Positions 43,340 to 52,560 of a stretch of 64,000 nucleotides of DNA are shown here, piece after piece. The notes beneath the pieces are model-generated. The model saw nothing but the letters and a program-made list of their open reading frames with translations, made no database searches and was not told where the DNA came from. Origin of the DNA: an uncultured Selenomonas sp. (lineage in GTDB: Bacteria > Bacillota > Negativicutes > Selenomonadales > Selenomonadaceae). The first letter of the stretch is position 1; the number at the start of each line of letters is the position of its first letter. The translations under genes were made by a program, and so were the position numbers. The DNA is taken from NCBI GenBank assembly GCA_900552565.1, contig USAK01000006.1, positions 6,562-70,561 of the forward strand. The letters are read 5' to 3'.

Positions 43340-44692
43340 ATGAACACCTTGCAAAAATCACCGCTTGCCCAGCATTTTCAGCTTGGCAGCCTGCTGCGTT
43401 TTGCGGCACCATCGATTGGCATGATGATTGTCATCTCGCTCTATACGGTGACCGATGGCATCTTCATCGGCCATTTTGCCGGCAGCGACGCGCTCGCGGC
43501 TTCGAATATCGTCTATCCTGCCATCAACCTCGTACTCGGTCTGGCCATCATGTTCTCTGCAGGCGGCTCTGCCCTCGTCGCGAAGAATCTCGGCGAAGGA
43601 CGGTTCAAAGAAGCACGCAGCCGTTTTTCCCTGCTGACCGTCACAACATCTGCACTTGCCGGACTTTTTGCCCTGCTCATCTTTCTGGCTGGCGATGAGC
43701 TGCTCGTGCTGCTCGGTTCTTCCCCGGCACTGCTCGCTGACTGCCGCTCCTATCTTTACGCTCTGCTGCCATTTTATCCATTTGCTGCCCTGATGATTCT
43801 CTTCAATGCCTTCTTTATCGCAGATGGACGGCCCACGCAGGGATTCATCGTTTCGGTGCTGGCGGGACTCATGAATGCCGTACTCGATTATGTTTTTCTC
43901 GCCCATCTTGGCCTCGGCATCACCGGTGCGGGGCTGGCTACAGGCATGGCCGACCTGCTGGCAGCCGGCATCGGACTCTATTATTTTACCTGCAGCAGCC
44001 GCCTGCTGCGTTTCACGCGCCCTGTCTTTGAGCTGCACGCTCTCGGTCAGGTTGCCTACAACGGCAGTTCCGAACTCGTCACACAAATTTCCGTCGGCAT
44101 CACGACGTTTCTGTTCAACATCATCACCTTCCGCTATGCCGGCGCCGATGGCGTAGCTGCAATTTCCGTCATTCTCTATGCGGAGATGCTACTGACCGCT
44201 GTGTATATGGGCTTTATCGACGGCGTCGCGCCAATTTTCTCCTATCACTTTGGCGCACGTGCCTTTCAGGAGCTGCTGCGCCTTATAAAGATGAGCCTTG
44301 CTGTCATCACCGGCTTTGCCATTCTGTCCTTCGGCCTTGCCCACATCCTCGCACACCCTCTCATAACCCTGTTTCTGCCGGAAGGCGGGCACGTCTACGA
44401 GATTACCCTCAGCGGCTTTCGCCTCTTTTCCTTCTCGTTCCTGCTCTGCGGCTTCAATATGTTCATCTCCGGCTTCTTCACGGCCATTTCCGATGGCCGT
44501 ACTTCCGCGCTGATGTCATTTGCTCGCGACCTCGCCGGCATTGTCATCTACCTGCTCCTGCTGCCAAAATTTCTCGGGCTCACAGGCGTCTGGCTGGCCG
44601 TACCGGCGGCTGACGCCACGGCCTTCCTCTTCGGACTCTTCCTGCTGCTCTCTCATCTGCATGCATTCCGCGGCGAACAGCAGTTGTCATAA
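43340..44692 (+). CDS. MATE-family multidrug efflux transporter
   Basis: A 450-residue protein of the MepA-like branch of MATE transporters, with 12 helices and two homologous halves: SIGMMIVISLYTVTDGIFIGHFAGSDALAA, then NGSSELVTQISVGITTFLFN. It exports cationic drugs or related compounds using Na+ or H+. Divergent from the MerR/LysR pair. AAGGATTT precedes ATG 43340. Induction through the 19-bp-spacer promoter is predicted. Confidence 0.9.
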   Translation: MNTLQKSPLAQHFQLGSLLRFAAPSIGMMIVISLYTVTDGIFIGHFAGSDALAASNIVYPAINLVLGLAIMFSAGGSALVAKNLGEGRFKEARSRFSLLTVTTSALAGLFALLIFLAGDELLVLLGSSPALLADCRSYLYALLPFYPFAALMILFNAFFIADGRPTQGFIVSVLAGLMNAVLDYVFLAHLGLGITGAGLATGMADLLAAGIGLYYFTCSSRLLRFTRPVFELHALGQVAYNGSSELVTQISVGITTFLFNIITFRYAGADGVAAISVILYAEMLLTAVYMGFIDGVAPIFSYHFGARAFQELLRLIKMSLAVITGFAILSFGLAHILAHPLITLFLPEGGHVYEITLSGFRLFSFSFLLCGFNMFISGFFTAISDGRTSALMSFARDLAGIVIYLLLLPKFLGLTGVWLAVPAADATAFLFGLFLLLSHLHAFRGEQQLS

Positions 44693-44773
44693 TCATAGTC
44701 TATTATGATAATCTAAAACTATAACATATGAAAATGAAGTATTTCACAGCCGCTCCCATCTGTGTCATAATAA

Positions 44774-44803
44774 TTGTAAATAAATATTATCACATTCTAT
44801 AAA
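44774..44803 (+). promoter_or_regulatory. Promoter of the 54-codon gene
   Basis: TTGTAA (44774-44779) and TATAAA (44798-44803), 18-nt spacer, AT-rich surroundings. Confidence 0.5.
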
Positions 44804-44832
44804 TGACAAGAATAAAAAGGGGAGCGATACGT

Positions 44833-44997
44833 ATGATGAATCTCTGGTTGAATCATGTAAAAAGCTATACGCAGGATATCATGGCTGAAAACGCCGATAA
44901 TCTGAAACAGTTCGAGATTCGTCCCGGCGTCTACTCCAATGTAGATCCTAAGGACCTCGTGGACGTTAAGGCTGCTGACTTCGATATTGCCCGTTGA
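44833..44997 (+). CDS. Small 54-residue protein of unknown function
   Basis: MMNLWLNHVKSYTQDIMAEN is followed by an acidic, soluble tail ending VDVKAADFDIAR. No signal peptide or membrane segment. ATG 44833 has an excellent GGGGAG ribosome site, with its own promoter and strong terminator, so it is a genuine monocistronic gene. Not recognised. It is not obviously a toxin, leader peptide or ribosomal protein. Confidence 0.7.
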   Translation: MMNLWLNHVKSYTQDIMAENADNLKQFEIRPGVYSNVDPKDLVDVKAADFDIAR

Positions 44998-45006
44998 ACA
45001 TCCCAT

Positions 45007-45039
45007 AAAAAAATCCGCATCTTTCGATGCGGATTTTTT
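45007..45039 (+). terminator. Terminator of the 54-codon gene
   Basis: AAAATCCGCATC and GATGCGGATTTT with a TTTC loop and T-run. It probably also ends the convergent glutamate synthase operon. Confidence 0.88.
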
Positions 45040-45044
45040 CTTTA

Positions 45045-45060
45045 TGTTTCACGTGAAACA
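45045..45060. other. parS site (1 of 3)
   Basis: TGTTTCACGTGAAACA, a perfect 16-bp match to the Bacillus-type parS consensus. It lies 3 bp past the stop of the glutamate synthase operon. Confidence 0.93.
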
Positions 45061-45062
45061 AT

Positions 45063-47399
45063 TTATGCTTTGGCACCCGTGGAATACATCGGGATCTTTT
45101 CCGGATTGTCTTTGATGGTCCAGACGCCGCACGGGCAGACGCCGGCACAGATGCCGCAGCCGATGCAGCGGTCCGGATTGCTCGTGTACTCGATGGTACC
45201 ATCTTCATGCTCAATGCGGTCGATGGCCTTCTCCGGGCACGATTCAAGGCACATCTTGCAGTCGCGGCAGGTACCGCAGCTTACGCAGCGCTTGTAATCG
45301 CTGACCGGGTCGCCGAGTTCGCAGTGATGGCATTTCTCGAAATAAGCTTTCGAGAGGCGGTCAGCCGGGACCTGTTTTTTCTCTGGGAACGCCTTGTACT
45401 CCTTGCCCATGACGTACTGGTCGACGTACCAGGCTGCTTTGCGGCCGCTGCCGATGGCATCCGTCAGGCGGCCCGGTTTAATCGTATCGCCGGCCGTAAA
45501 GACGCCGTCCATGATAGACAGGTCCTTGTGCGGCACGAGCCAGCTCTTGCGGAAATACTCAATGCCCTCGTCTTCCGGCAGGAAGTCGAGCACCGGCTGC
45601 TCACCGATGGAAACAATGACCTGGTCTGCTTCAATGAAACGGCCATCGTTGCCATAAACGCCCTCCGGCGTAATCTTGCTCGTGAAGAACGGCCAGACAA
45701 TCTTGCCGCCGAGGCCTTCAAAGTAAGCAATTTCCTTGGCAAAGGCTGCTGGTTTCTGCACATCGACAGCGATGACGGATTCTGCGCCCATCTCATAAGC
45801 ACCGCGGCAGGTATCCATACCGGAGTTGCCGGCACCGATGACGACGACCTTCTTGCCCGTCTTCGGATGTTCGCCGCGATTGATGGCCTTGAGGTACTCG
45901 AGGCCCATCGTCAGGTACTCAACGCCTTCCCACGGGAAGAAACGCGACTTCGTACCGCCCGTAGCGACGACCACAGCATCGCTGGCTTCGCGGATTTTAT
46001 CGAATTTCTCACGGTCGACCTTGCAGCCCTCGACGAATTTGACGCCGATGCTCTCGATGCGCTTGAGTTCGGATTCGAGGAGCTCGTGCGAGAGACGTCC
46101 GCGCGGGATGACCTGCTCGAGCTTGCCGCCGATATGGTCGGCATCATCATAGACCGTGACCTCATGGCCCTTGCGGGCGAGCTGCCAGGCCGTCGAGAGG
46201 CCGGCAACACCGCCGCCGATGATGCCGATTTTCTTGCCCGTATGCTCTTTCGGCGGCTCTACCTTCGTGAAGGCCGAGCTGTAGCCGAGGTCGCCAATCT
46301 GGATTGGCTCATCAATCGTGCCGCGCGTGCAGGCATCCATGCAGGGGTTCGGGCAGACCGAACCGCAGACGGAGCCTGGGAACGGCGTGTAGTCGAGCTC
46401 GAGCTGGATAGCCTTGTCGAGCTCGCCGTTGCGGATATATTTATAGCGCAGCTGCGTCGGGATGCCCGTCGGGCAGTTGAATTCGCATGGTGCTGCGTAC
46501 TGTGCATTATCCCAGCTCGGTACGCGCAGACGGTAAAGACCGTGCGAAATCGTGTTGTGAACCACGAAATCATCGTGGGCAACATCGGAGAAAATACCGC
46601 CCTTAACCCATTCGTGCAGGCGGAACGATTTGAGGTCCGGCGCTGGTTTCGGCTTGCGTTCCGCACGCGTCAGCGGACGCAGCTTATGCCATTCGCTCCA
46701 GTTCGTCAGCTCTTTCTCAAGTTCCGGACGTTCGATGTGAGCAAGGAAATCGCCCATGCCGCCGGCGAGGAAGGCAATATCATCGTCATTGAGGCTTTCG
46801 CAGACGATGTCTGCCGGATGCGTGCCAATCGGGCCGCGGACATAGACGACACCGCCGACCATGCCGACGCAGGCACGTTCGCCGAGGACAGAGTCGAACT
46901 CAGCACTGTCATAGCCGCAGACAACAGCCTTGCCGCCGCCCATGAACTCAAACGAGAACGAGCCGACGTTCTTCAAAATCCAGAGTTCCGGTTCCTCATA
47001 GAGAGGGTCGTGCTTCATCAAAGAGCCCGTACGCGTACCGCCGCGGCCGCCGATGAAGATTTTGCCGCCCGAGGAGCAGTGGCCGGCCGTATCGCCGGCA
47101 TCACCCTTAACGGTAATAATGCCGCCGGCGTTGAGCCAGCCGACATCGGCGGACGTCGATTCTTCAATGACGATTTCCGTATTCGGCAGGCACATCGAGC
47201 CCGTACGCTGACCAGCGTTCCAAACGTGGAAATGCAGCTTTTTGCCTTCCGGATGCCAGAGCGGACCGCCGATATCATGCTGACCGGAGGCCTTGATTTC
47301 AAAATCCGTCTCGCCCTGCTTGACGGCTTCGCCGATGGCCAGGAGCAGGTCCTGGGTGGACATACGTTCATGTCCTTTCATGGTATCTATCTTAAACAT
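45063..47399 (-). CDS. Glutamate synthase GXGXG domain fused to NADPH-dependent small-subunit domain and ferredoxin
   Basis: A 778-residue fusion. Residues about 20-240 form the GXGXG beta-helix domain normally at the GltB C-terminus (NAGGIITVKGDAGDTAGHCS). Residues about 290-690 form a GltD-like flavoprotein with Fe-S cysteines CEFNCPTGIPTQ and FAD site IGIIGGGVAGLSTAWQLA. The last 85 residues carry ferredoxin clusters CVSCGTCRDCKMC and CIGCGICAGVC. It supplies electrons for glutamate formation from glutamine and 2-oxoglutarate. ATG 47399 follows GGAGGAGAG. Third gene of the operon. Confidence 0.9.
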   Translation of the reverse strand: MFKIDTMKGHERMSTQDLLLAIGEAVKQGETDFEIKASGQHDIGGPLWHPEGKKLHFHVWNAGQRTGSMCLPNTEIVIEESTSADVGWLNAGGIITVKGDAGDTAGHCSSGGKIFIGGRGGTRTGSLMKHDPLYEEPELWILKNVGSFSFEFMGGGKAVVCGYDSAEFDSVLGERACVGMVGGVVYVRGPIGTHPADIVCESLNDDDIAFLAGGMGDFLAHIERPELEKELTNWSEWHKLRPLTRAERKPKPAPDLKSFRLHEWVKGGIFSDVAHDDFVVHNTISHGLYRLRVPSWDNAQYAAPCEFNCPTGIPTQLRYKYIRNGELDKAIQLELDYTPFPGSVCGSVCPNPCMDACTRGTIDEPIQIGDLGYSSAFTKVEPPKEHTGKKIGIIGGGVAGLSTAWQLARKGHEVTVYDDADHIGGKLEQVIPRGRLSHELLESELKRIESIGVKFVEGCKVDREKFDKIREASDAVVVATGGTKSRFFPWEGVEYLTMGLEYLKAINRGEHPKTGKKVVVIGAGNSGMDTCRGAYEMGAESVIAVDVQKPAAFAKEIAYFEGLGGKIVWPFFTSKITPEGVYGNDGRFIEADQVIVSIGEQPVLDFLPEDEGIEYFRKSWLVPHKDLSIMDGVFTAGDTIKPGRLTDAIGSGRKAAWYVDQYVMGKEYKAFPEKKQVPADRLSKAYFEKCHHCELGDPVSDYKRCVSCGTCRDCKMCLESCPEKAIDRIEHEDGTIEYTSNPDRCIGCGICAGVCPCGVWTIKDNPEKIPMYSTGAKA

Positions 47400-47417
47400 T
47401 AAGCTCTCCTCCTGCTA

Positions 47418-49049
47418 TCAGCAAACGTACTGGATGCCAAGTTTGTCTGCCACGGCCTTGTCCGTCGAGACGAGTGCGTCGCTGCGGCCGATTGGCAGCG
47501 AGCTGTTGCCGATTGGGGCCATGAGCTTCTTGAGCTCGGTATCGAATGCCAGTACATAATCGACGATTTTCTGAGCACCGCGGTCGATGTCGAGGCGCTT
47601 GACGAGGCGCGGGTCCTGCGAGCAGATGCCCATCGGGCACTTGCCGGTATTGCAGGAATTGCAGCGGCCCTGCTCATTGCCGATGCAGCCGAGCAACTGG
47701 ATGAGGATTTTGCCGACGAAAACGCCGTTCGCGCCGAGGCACATCATCTTGAAGGCATCAGCTGCCGCGTTGCCCGTCATGCCGATGCCGCCGCCGCCGT
47801 AAAGAGGAATCTGGCCCTGCAGGCCCTGCTTGACGGCTGCAAGATAGCAGTCGCGGATTTTCGAGACGACCGGATGGCCCGTGTGGTCGAGCGAAACCTC
47901 GTTGGCTGCGCCCGTGCCGCCCTGAATGCCGTCGATGAAGAAGCCGCCACAAATCTTATAAGGATCGCGCAGCAGATTGTTGTAAACGGAAACCGATGTA
48001 GCCGAAGCTGCGCACTTGATAGCAACCGGTACACGGAAGCCAAAAGCTGCGTTCATCGAAAGATGCATCTTCTGAACCGATTCCTCGATGGAATACAGGC
48101 CCTGATGGTTTGGCGGCGAAGCGAGCGTTGCCTTTGGTACACCGCGGATAGCCTGAACATGCTCAGCGACTTTTGCCTCTGGCAGCAGACCGCCATCGCC
48201 CGGTTTTGCGCCCTGGCCAATCTTGATGAGGACGCCCGCCGGGTCCGTCTTCATATGCGGCATGGCCTTGATGATGCGGTTCCAGCCGAAATGACCCGAG
48301 GCAATCTGAATGATGAAGTATTTGAGATAATCCGATTCGAGGAGTTTTACCGGCATACCGCCTTCACCGGAGCTCATGCGTACCGGCAAACCGCATTTCT
48401 CATTGAGGTAGCCAACAGCGAGTGCTACAGCTTCCCAGGCGCGCGTCGACAGCGCACCGATGGACATATCGGAGAAAATCAGCGGATAAATCCAATGGAC
48501 CGGCGGCGTGTGCTTCGTCTCAACGAGCCTGCCGTCTTTAATCGTGAACGGCAGTTCCTTTGCGGAAAGCACGCGGCCAAACGGTGAACGGATATCAAAG
48601 GTATGACGGGCAGCATCGAGCGACGGGTCCGTCATCTGCGAGATACGGCCGACGACAATGGAATCGAGCGTGCGCTGTGCATTGAGGTTCGTGCGGCCGC
48701 CGCGTTTAATCGGGCCATGGTCCTTCGACAGCAGCGTCTTTCTCGTATCCGGATTGCGCACCGGATGAATGGCATCGTTCGGGCAGACCTTTTCGCAGAT
48801 ACCGCAGCCGCGGCAGAAATCCGTGAGGCTCGCGACCTGCTTGATGACCGGACGTACTCTATGAATCTTCTTCGGCTCCGGTACCGGCTTTTCCGATACC
48901 GTCAGCGACTGGCCGCGGACTGCTACCTTGATGGCTTTGAAGGAGCAGGAAGCGACGCAGCTGCCGCACATCGTGCAGCGGTCGGGATGATATTCGATTA
49001 TCCAGGGGAGATCGTTGACTCCCACATCTTGAGTCTTTACTGCTTCCAT
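47418..49049 (-). CDS. Glutamate synthase FMN-binding catalytic subunit with N-terminal ferredoxin
   Basis: 543 residues: two 4Fe-4S motifs at the N-terminus (CTMCGSCVASC, Cys25-35; CRGCGICEKVC, Cys79-89) followed by the GltB central/FMN barrel: MSSGEGGMPVKLL, LIKIGQGAKPGDGG, FIDGIQGGTGAANEVS and a cluster region CNSCNTGKCPMGIC. It reacts ammonia with 2-oxoglutarate. Archaeal-type split glutamate synthases have this layout. Start 49049 overlaps the amidotransferase gene by 13 nt. Confidence 0.92.
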   Translation of the reverse strand: MEAVKTQDVGVNDLPWIIEYHPDRCTMCGSCVASCSFKAIKVAVRGQSLTVSEKPVPEPKKIHRVRPVIKQVASLTDFCRGCGICEKVCPNDAIHPVRNPDTRKTLLSKDHGPIKRGGRTNLNAQRTLDSIVVGRISQMTDPSLDAARHTFDIRSPFGRVLSAKELPFTIKDGRLVETKHTPPVHWIYPLIFSDMSIGALSTRAWEAVALAVGYLNEKCGLPVRMSSGEGGMPVKLLESDYLKYFIIQIASGHFGWNRIIKAMPHMKTDPAGVLIKIGQGAKPGDGGLLPEAKVAEHVQAIRGVPKATLASPPNHQGLYSIEESVQKMHLSMNAAFGFRVPVAIKCAASATSVSVYNNLLRDPYKICGGFFIDGIQGGTGAANEVSLDHTGHPVVSKIRDCYLAAVKQGLQGQIPLYGGGGIGMTGNAAADAFKMMCLGANGVFVGKILIQLLGCIGNEQGRCNSCNTGKCPMGICSQDPRLVKRLDIDRGAQKIVDYVLAFDTELKKLMAPIGNSSLPIGRSDALVSTDKAVADKLGIQYVC

Positions 49050-50143
49050 CTCTGTACCTCCAGGTCGTTGTCGATGACAACGATTTCGCGTTCATTCGGG
49101 TAAATATCCTTCGTCTGGTCACGGTCCGGCATGATCTCATTGAGGCCGCAGACCTCAGACGAAATCGCCACCATGTCATCCGTGCGTCCGACAACGACCG
49201 GACGCAGCTTTTTCGAGTCACAGCACGTGATCATCTTCTTGTCCGGCAGGACGCCGATGATCGTATTCGGGCCGTTGATTTCGAGGTTAGCCAGACTCTG
49301 GCGGATGGCAATGAGCACATCCTTGTCCGGACGTTTCTCGATTTCCTCAAACGGCAGCGGCGTAATGACGTGCTTATAGTACGTCAGCGGCCACTTGAGC
49401 TCATGGTGAACGTAATGAAGGGTATTGAGGAAGCACTGCGAGTCGGACTCAAAACCGATGTAGCCGCGGTGCAGGGATTTCTGGAATTCCTTATTCTTCG
49501 TGTAGAACGTGTTCTCGCCGTTCGCACAGAGTGTGTAGCCCTGCAGGAAGAACGGATGAGCCGCATAGCGGACGATGTCGTAGTTCGTGTTCTGACGGCA
49601 TTGAGCCACGATGGATTTCGCGACGAGGCAGCCATTGTCATCCCAGAGATGGAAGTACGTGGCGATATCGCGCGGGTCGCCGATTTCCTTGAGCGTCAGC
49701 ACATCCGGCCAGAACGAATAAACAAAGCCGGCATTCTCTTTCTCGAGGATTTTGCGCAGGGCAAGGCGCGTATCGAGCAGCAGGTCTTCCTTCTGCTCTT
49801 TCGTCATATGCTCCGCATCTTCCGGATAATCGTAGTTGCGGAAGATGTAATATGGCATAGCCTGGATATCGAGGCCCGGACGTTTGTCCGGTACAGGAAT
49901 CCACTCGGCCAGCTGTACAAAGTTGTGCGTATCCATGTACTCTTCAACGAGCTGGGCACCACGCTGCGTGCAGGCGAGCGATAACAGCGGTTTATCCTTA
50001 TAATTGGAAAAGATTCCGTAGAGGTCCTGCATGACCATTGCGAAACCAGAGTTATCATGACCTTCCTGCTGCGGAAGCATGAGATGCAGTGCCTTGGAGG
50101 GCTGAATGGGTACTTTGCTCTTGATTGAACCTATCCGACACAT
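49037..50143 (-). CDS. Glutamate synthase glutamine amidotransferase subunit (class II)
   Basis: A 368-residue Ntn-type amidotransferase corresponding to the N-terminal domain of GltB. Cys2 after the initiator Met (MCRIGSIKSK) is the nucleophile; EGHDNSGFAMVM and GYIGFESDSQCFLNTLH follow. It releases ammonia from glutamine for the FMN subunit. First gene of the three-gene operon, behind a consensus promoter and several palindromes. Confidence 0.9.
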   Translation of the reverse strand: MCRIGSIKSKVPIQPSKALHLMLPQQEGHDNSGFAMVMQDLYGIFSNYKDKPLLSLACTQRGAQLVEEYMDTHNFVQLAEWIPVPDKRPGLDIQAMPYYIFRNYDYPEDAEHMTKEQKEDLLLDTRLALRKILEKENAGFVYSFWPDVLTLKEIGDPRDIATYFHLWDDNGCLVAKSIVAQCRQNTNYDIVRYAAHPFFLQGYTLCANGENTFYTKNKEFQKSLHRGYIGFESDSQCFLNTLHYVHHELKWPLTYYKHVITPLPFEEIEKRPDKDVLIAIRQSLANLEINGPNTIIGVLPDKKMITCCDSKKLRPVVVGRTDDMVAISSEVCGLNEIMPDRDQTKDIYPNEREIVVIDNDLEVQRWKQ

Positions 50144-50205
50144 GGCGGTCTCTCCTTCTATCCTACCTACTTAATACACAAATGTATCCATGCAATGCAT
50201 ATAGC

Positions 50206-50271
50206 GTTACGTAACTTCTATTATAAAAATGTATACTTGACATGTCAACCATAACTTAACATGTATACATG
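50206..50271. promoter_or_regulatory. Palindrome cluster in the glutamate synthase promoter
   Basis: GTTACGTAAC (50206-50215), GTATAC (50231-50236), TTGACATGTCAA (50237-50248, covering the -35 box) and CATGTATACATG (50260-50271) are all perfect palindromes. The GTATAC core is shared with the aspA promoter. Confidence 0.55.
50220..50248 (-). promoter_or_regulatory. Glutamate synthase operon promoter
   Basis: TTGACA (50248-50243) and TATAAT (50225-50220) with a 17-nt spacer: a full sigma-70 consensus. Such strength suggests that repression is the control mode. Confidence 0.88.
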
Positions 50272-50331
50272 AATACCCTCATTCCGCCCTCTGCTTTTCG
50301 ATTATTTTATCATACTACTCGTTGGTATAAC

Positions 50332-50376
50332 AAAAAATCCGTACAAACGATAACAATCACATTTGTACGGATTTTT
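50332..50376 (-). terminator. Terminator of the M23 peptidase gene
   Basis: AAAAATCCGTACAAA and TTTGTACGGATTTTT enclose a 14-nt loop, T-rich in the minus direction. Confidence 0.88.
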
Positions 50377-50422
50377 ATTTTACATTTCTACTATTATATA
50401 GACGAAAGACGCGCCGTGTGCA

Positions 50423-51583
50423 TCAGAGATAGCTGATCGGGTTGACCGTCTGGCCGTTGATACGGACTTCATAGTGGACATGCGGGCCCGTCGAGAAGCC
50501 AGTGCTGCCCATGTAGGCAATAATCTGGCCGCGGCGTACATGCTGACCGACGCTAACGACGACCTGCATCGCATGGCCGTAGCGCGTCATGATGCCATTG
50601 CCATGGTCAATGTCGACCATGTTGCCATAGCCGCCGGAATTCCAGCCGGCCGTGACGACCGTACCATCGGCCGTGGCGACGATTGGCGTGCCCATGTCGT
50701 TGGCAATATCAATGCCCGGATGGAAGTCCGAACCATTCCAGCGCAGGCCGTACGGCGAGCTGACCTCACCGCGGGCCGGCCAGCCCGTCGGCGTCGTGGT
50801 CGAAGCACCCGAACCGCCGATGAGCGACCCCGGCATAGAGCCCGCACTGCTCGGCAGGCCCATGGCCTCCTGCTGGTCCTTGAGCTCCTGCTGCAGGGCC
50901 AACAGCGATTCGCGGCGTTTCTGAATGTTCTTCTCAACGTTATCGAGCGTCTCGCTGACATTGTCGAGGCTCGGTGCCTGCGGATATGGGCCGCCCTGGC
51001 CGTCATGCTGGCCGCTGACAGAGCCGTCGCCGCTGCCGTCATCCTGCGTATCCTGTGCCGGCGAAGCCCCTGACATACGGCGCAGGTCGTTCTCGAGCTG
51101 CGTGAGCTGGTCAATCTCATCCTGCAGGGCGTTGGCTTTCTTCGAAAGCTGCAGCAGCTGTTCCTGCTGGATGTTATTGACCTGACGCAGTTCGCGGATT
51201 TCTGACGCGCCATTCTGATTGGCAAATGTGCTGTAGACCGAATAACTGAACGCACCGACAAAAAGCAGTGCTCCTGCAGCCACAGATGCCAGACCAAACT
51301 TGAGCATGCGCGCTGACAGGCGGACGCTCTTTGTGTCCCCATCATCATCGGGAATCAGCTTAATCGTATAAAACGTCTGCTTCTTCTTTTTCTTGGCTGT
51401 TTTCCCGTCTTTATCCTGCCCGTCTGGCACAGCCTGCTCCGGTGAAGACACCTTGTCCCCTTCCGCAGCATCTTCTGCGGGCTTTTCCTTGGGCAGCTGA
51501 ACCGGCGGCATCACCGTCGTCTTATCCGTTACCTCTGCCTGCTCCGGCTCAGAAGATATCTTCTGTTCTTCATTCTTAGCCAA
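50423..51583 (-). CDS. Membrane-anchored M23 (LytM-type) peptidase
   Basis: 386 residues: an acidic, Lys-rich cytoplasmic part (to about residue 90), one membrane helix (FGLASVAAGALLFVGAFSYS), an extracytoplasmic coiled coil (about 130-180 and 220-255) and a C-terminal LytM domain with zinc residues in WNGSDFHPGIDIAND and STGPHVHYEVRINGQ. It likely cuts or regulates cutting of peptidoglycan cross-links. Start TTG 51583 has GGAGG 8 nt upstream; longer frames have no site. Confidence 0.88.
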   Translation of the reverse strand: MAKNEEQKISSEPEQAEVTDKTTVMPPVQLPKEKPAEDAAEGDKVSSPEQAVPDGQDKDGKTAKKKKKQTFYTIKLIPDDDGDTKSVRLSARMLKFGLASVAAGALLFVGAFSYSVYSTFANQNGASEIRELRQVNNIQQEQLLQLSKKANALQDEIDQLTQLENDLRRMSGASPAQDTQDDGSGDGSVSGQHDGQGGPYPQAPSLDNVSETLDNVEKNIQKRRESLLALQQELKDQQEAMGLPSSAGSMPGSLIGGSGASTTTPTGWPARGEVSSPYGLRWNGSDFHPGIDIANDMGTPIVATADGTVVTAGWNSGGYGNMVDIDHGNGIMTRYGHAMQVVVSVGQHVRRGQIIAYMGSTGFSTGPHVHYEVRINGQTVNPISYL

Positions 51584-51757
51584 AAACGAAACCTCCAAAC
51601 AATCGCATAATCCATCGCGTAATTCACGAAACAAAAAAATAATCCACGGAAATGATACGCTCCCTGGATTAGAACTGCCTTTAAATACAATAATGCGATA
51701 AACCTACGCCTATTATAGCATATGGTTTACCGCAATTCAAAGCCTATTTCACAAAGA

Positions 51758-52270
51758 TTATGCCTGTGCCTTGCCCATGGCCTCATCGAGTGCCTGCTGC
51801 TCTTCCGGCATCAGCGTGTAGCTCGAATGGCCCTTCTCGACCGGCTTGACATAGCTGCGCGAATCCTCACGGCCGAAGATGCTCGTAAGGATGACACCAT
51901 CGTTATAGGAGTCGAGCAGAGCAACGGCATAGCTCAGGTCACTGCCCATATCGTCAAAAGCGCGGAAGCGCACGACGCCAACACGCGTGATGGCCAGTTT
52001 CAGCAGGTCATTGAGGCGTTCATTTTCCTGCTTGATGGCTGCATTATCATCCGAAACAGCCTGAATCTCATTGAGATGCCCCATGAGCATGCGCTCGAGG
52101 TTGACGCCGTCCGCGCCTGTCATCATCTTGCGGTAGCGCTTCTTCATGTAACTGACCTTAAGCGAAAGGTTGATGACCAAAGCCAGCAGAATAACGGCCA
52201 GCACGCCGAGAATCCCGACGATGACCACAATGTTGTTTAGGGCGAATTTAGTGATTTCCTGAATATCCAT
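51758..52270 (-). CDS. DUF4446-family membrane protein
   Basis: A 170-residue protein with one N-terminal membrane helix (NNIVVIVGILGVLAVILLAL), a short coiled segment (IKQENERLNDLLKLA) and a C-terminal domain with RVGVVRFRAFDDMGSDLSYA, typical of DUF4446. Such genes often sit beside parB in Firmicutes; function unknown. Here the TnpB element lies immediately upstream and no ribosome site precedes ATG 52270, so expression may be altered. Confidence 0.85.
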   Translation of the reverse strand: MDIQEITKFALNNIVVIVGILGVLAVILLALVINLSLKVSYMKKRYRKMMTGADGVNLERMLMGHLNEIQAVSDDNAAIKQENERLNDLLKLAITRVGVVRFRAFDDMGSDLSYAVALLDSYNDGVILTSIFGREDSRSYVKPVEKGHSSYTLMPEEQQALDEAMGKAQA

Positions 52271-52384
52271 TGTCTATTGAATGCTGCTACTAAAAACATA
52301 GTCAAAAGTGCCTACATCTAGAAAAATTCCTTATTCATCGTGCATGTTTTTGCTCTGAAAGTTCAGCAGCTACTCACAAGTTCT

Positions 52385-52560
52385 AGTGCACGCCAAAGGC
52401 GTTGATGAATTCCAATCTGTTAATATAGGAAAATCATCTGTTCCCGACTAGCCATCGGTACATTTGTCATAATAACTTCTGTTTCAGATAATCTTATACT
52501 CTGTCGTATCTCGTAAATTGAGCGCTGCGTTAAAATCACGATCTGCTGTATAACCGCAAA
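52385..52560 (-). ncRNA. Candidate omega RNA of the TnpB element
   Basis: In this family the guide RNA comes from the tnpB 3' end and the element right end. Here that stretch holds CCGA/TCGG and ACGCC/GGCGT hairpins directly after the stop. Ends are approximate and the guide boundary is not determinable without the element border. Confidence 0.3.

Noticed and set aside
45207..47402. A 731-codon open frame on the plus strand opposite the glutamate synthase fusion gene
   Set aside because: It is a GC-driven shadow of the minus-strand gene, with Arg/Ala/Asp-rich low-quality sequence, no ribosome site and no recognisable domain.
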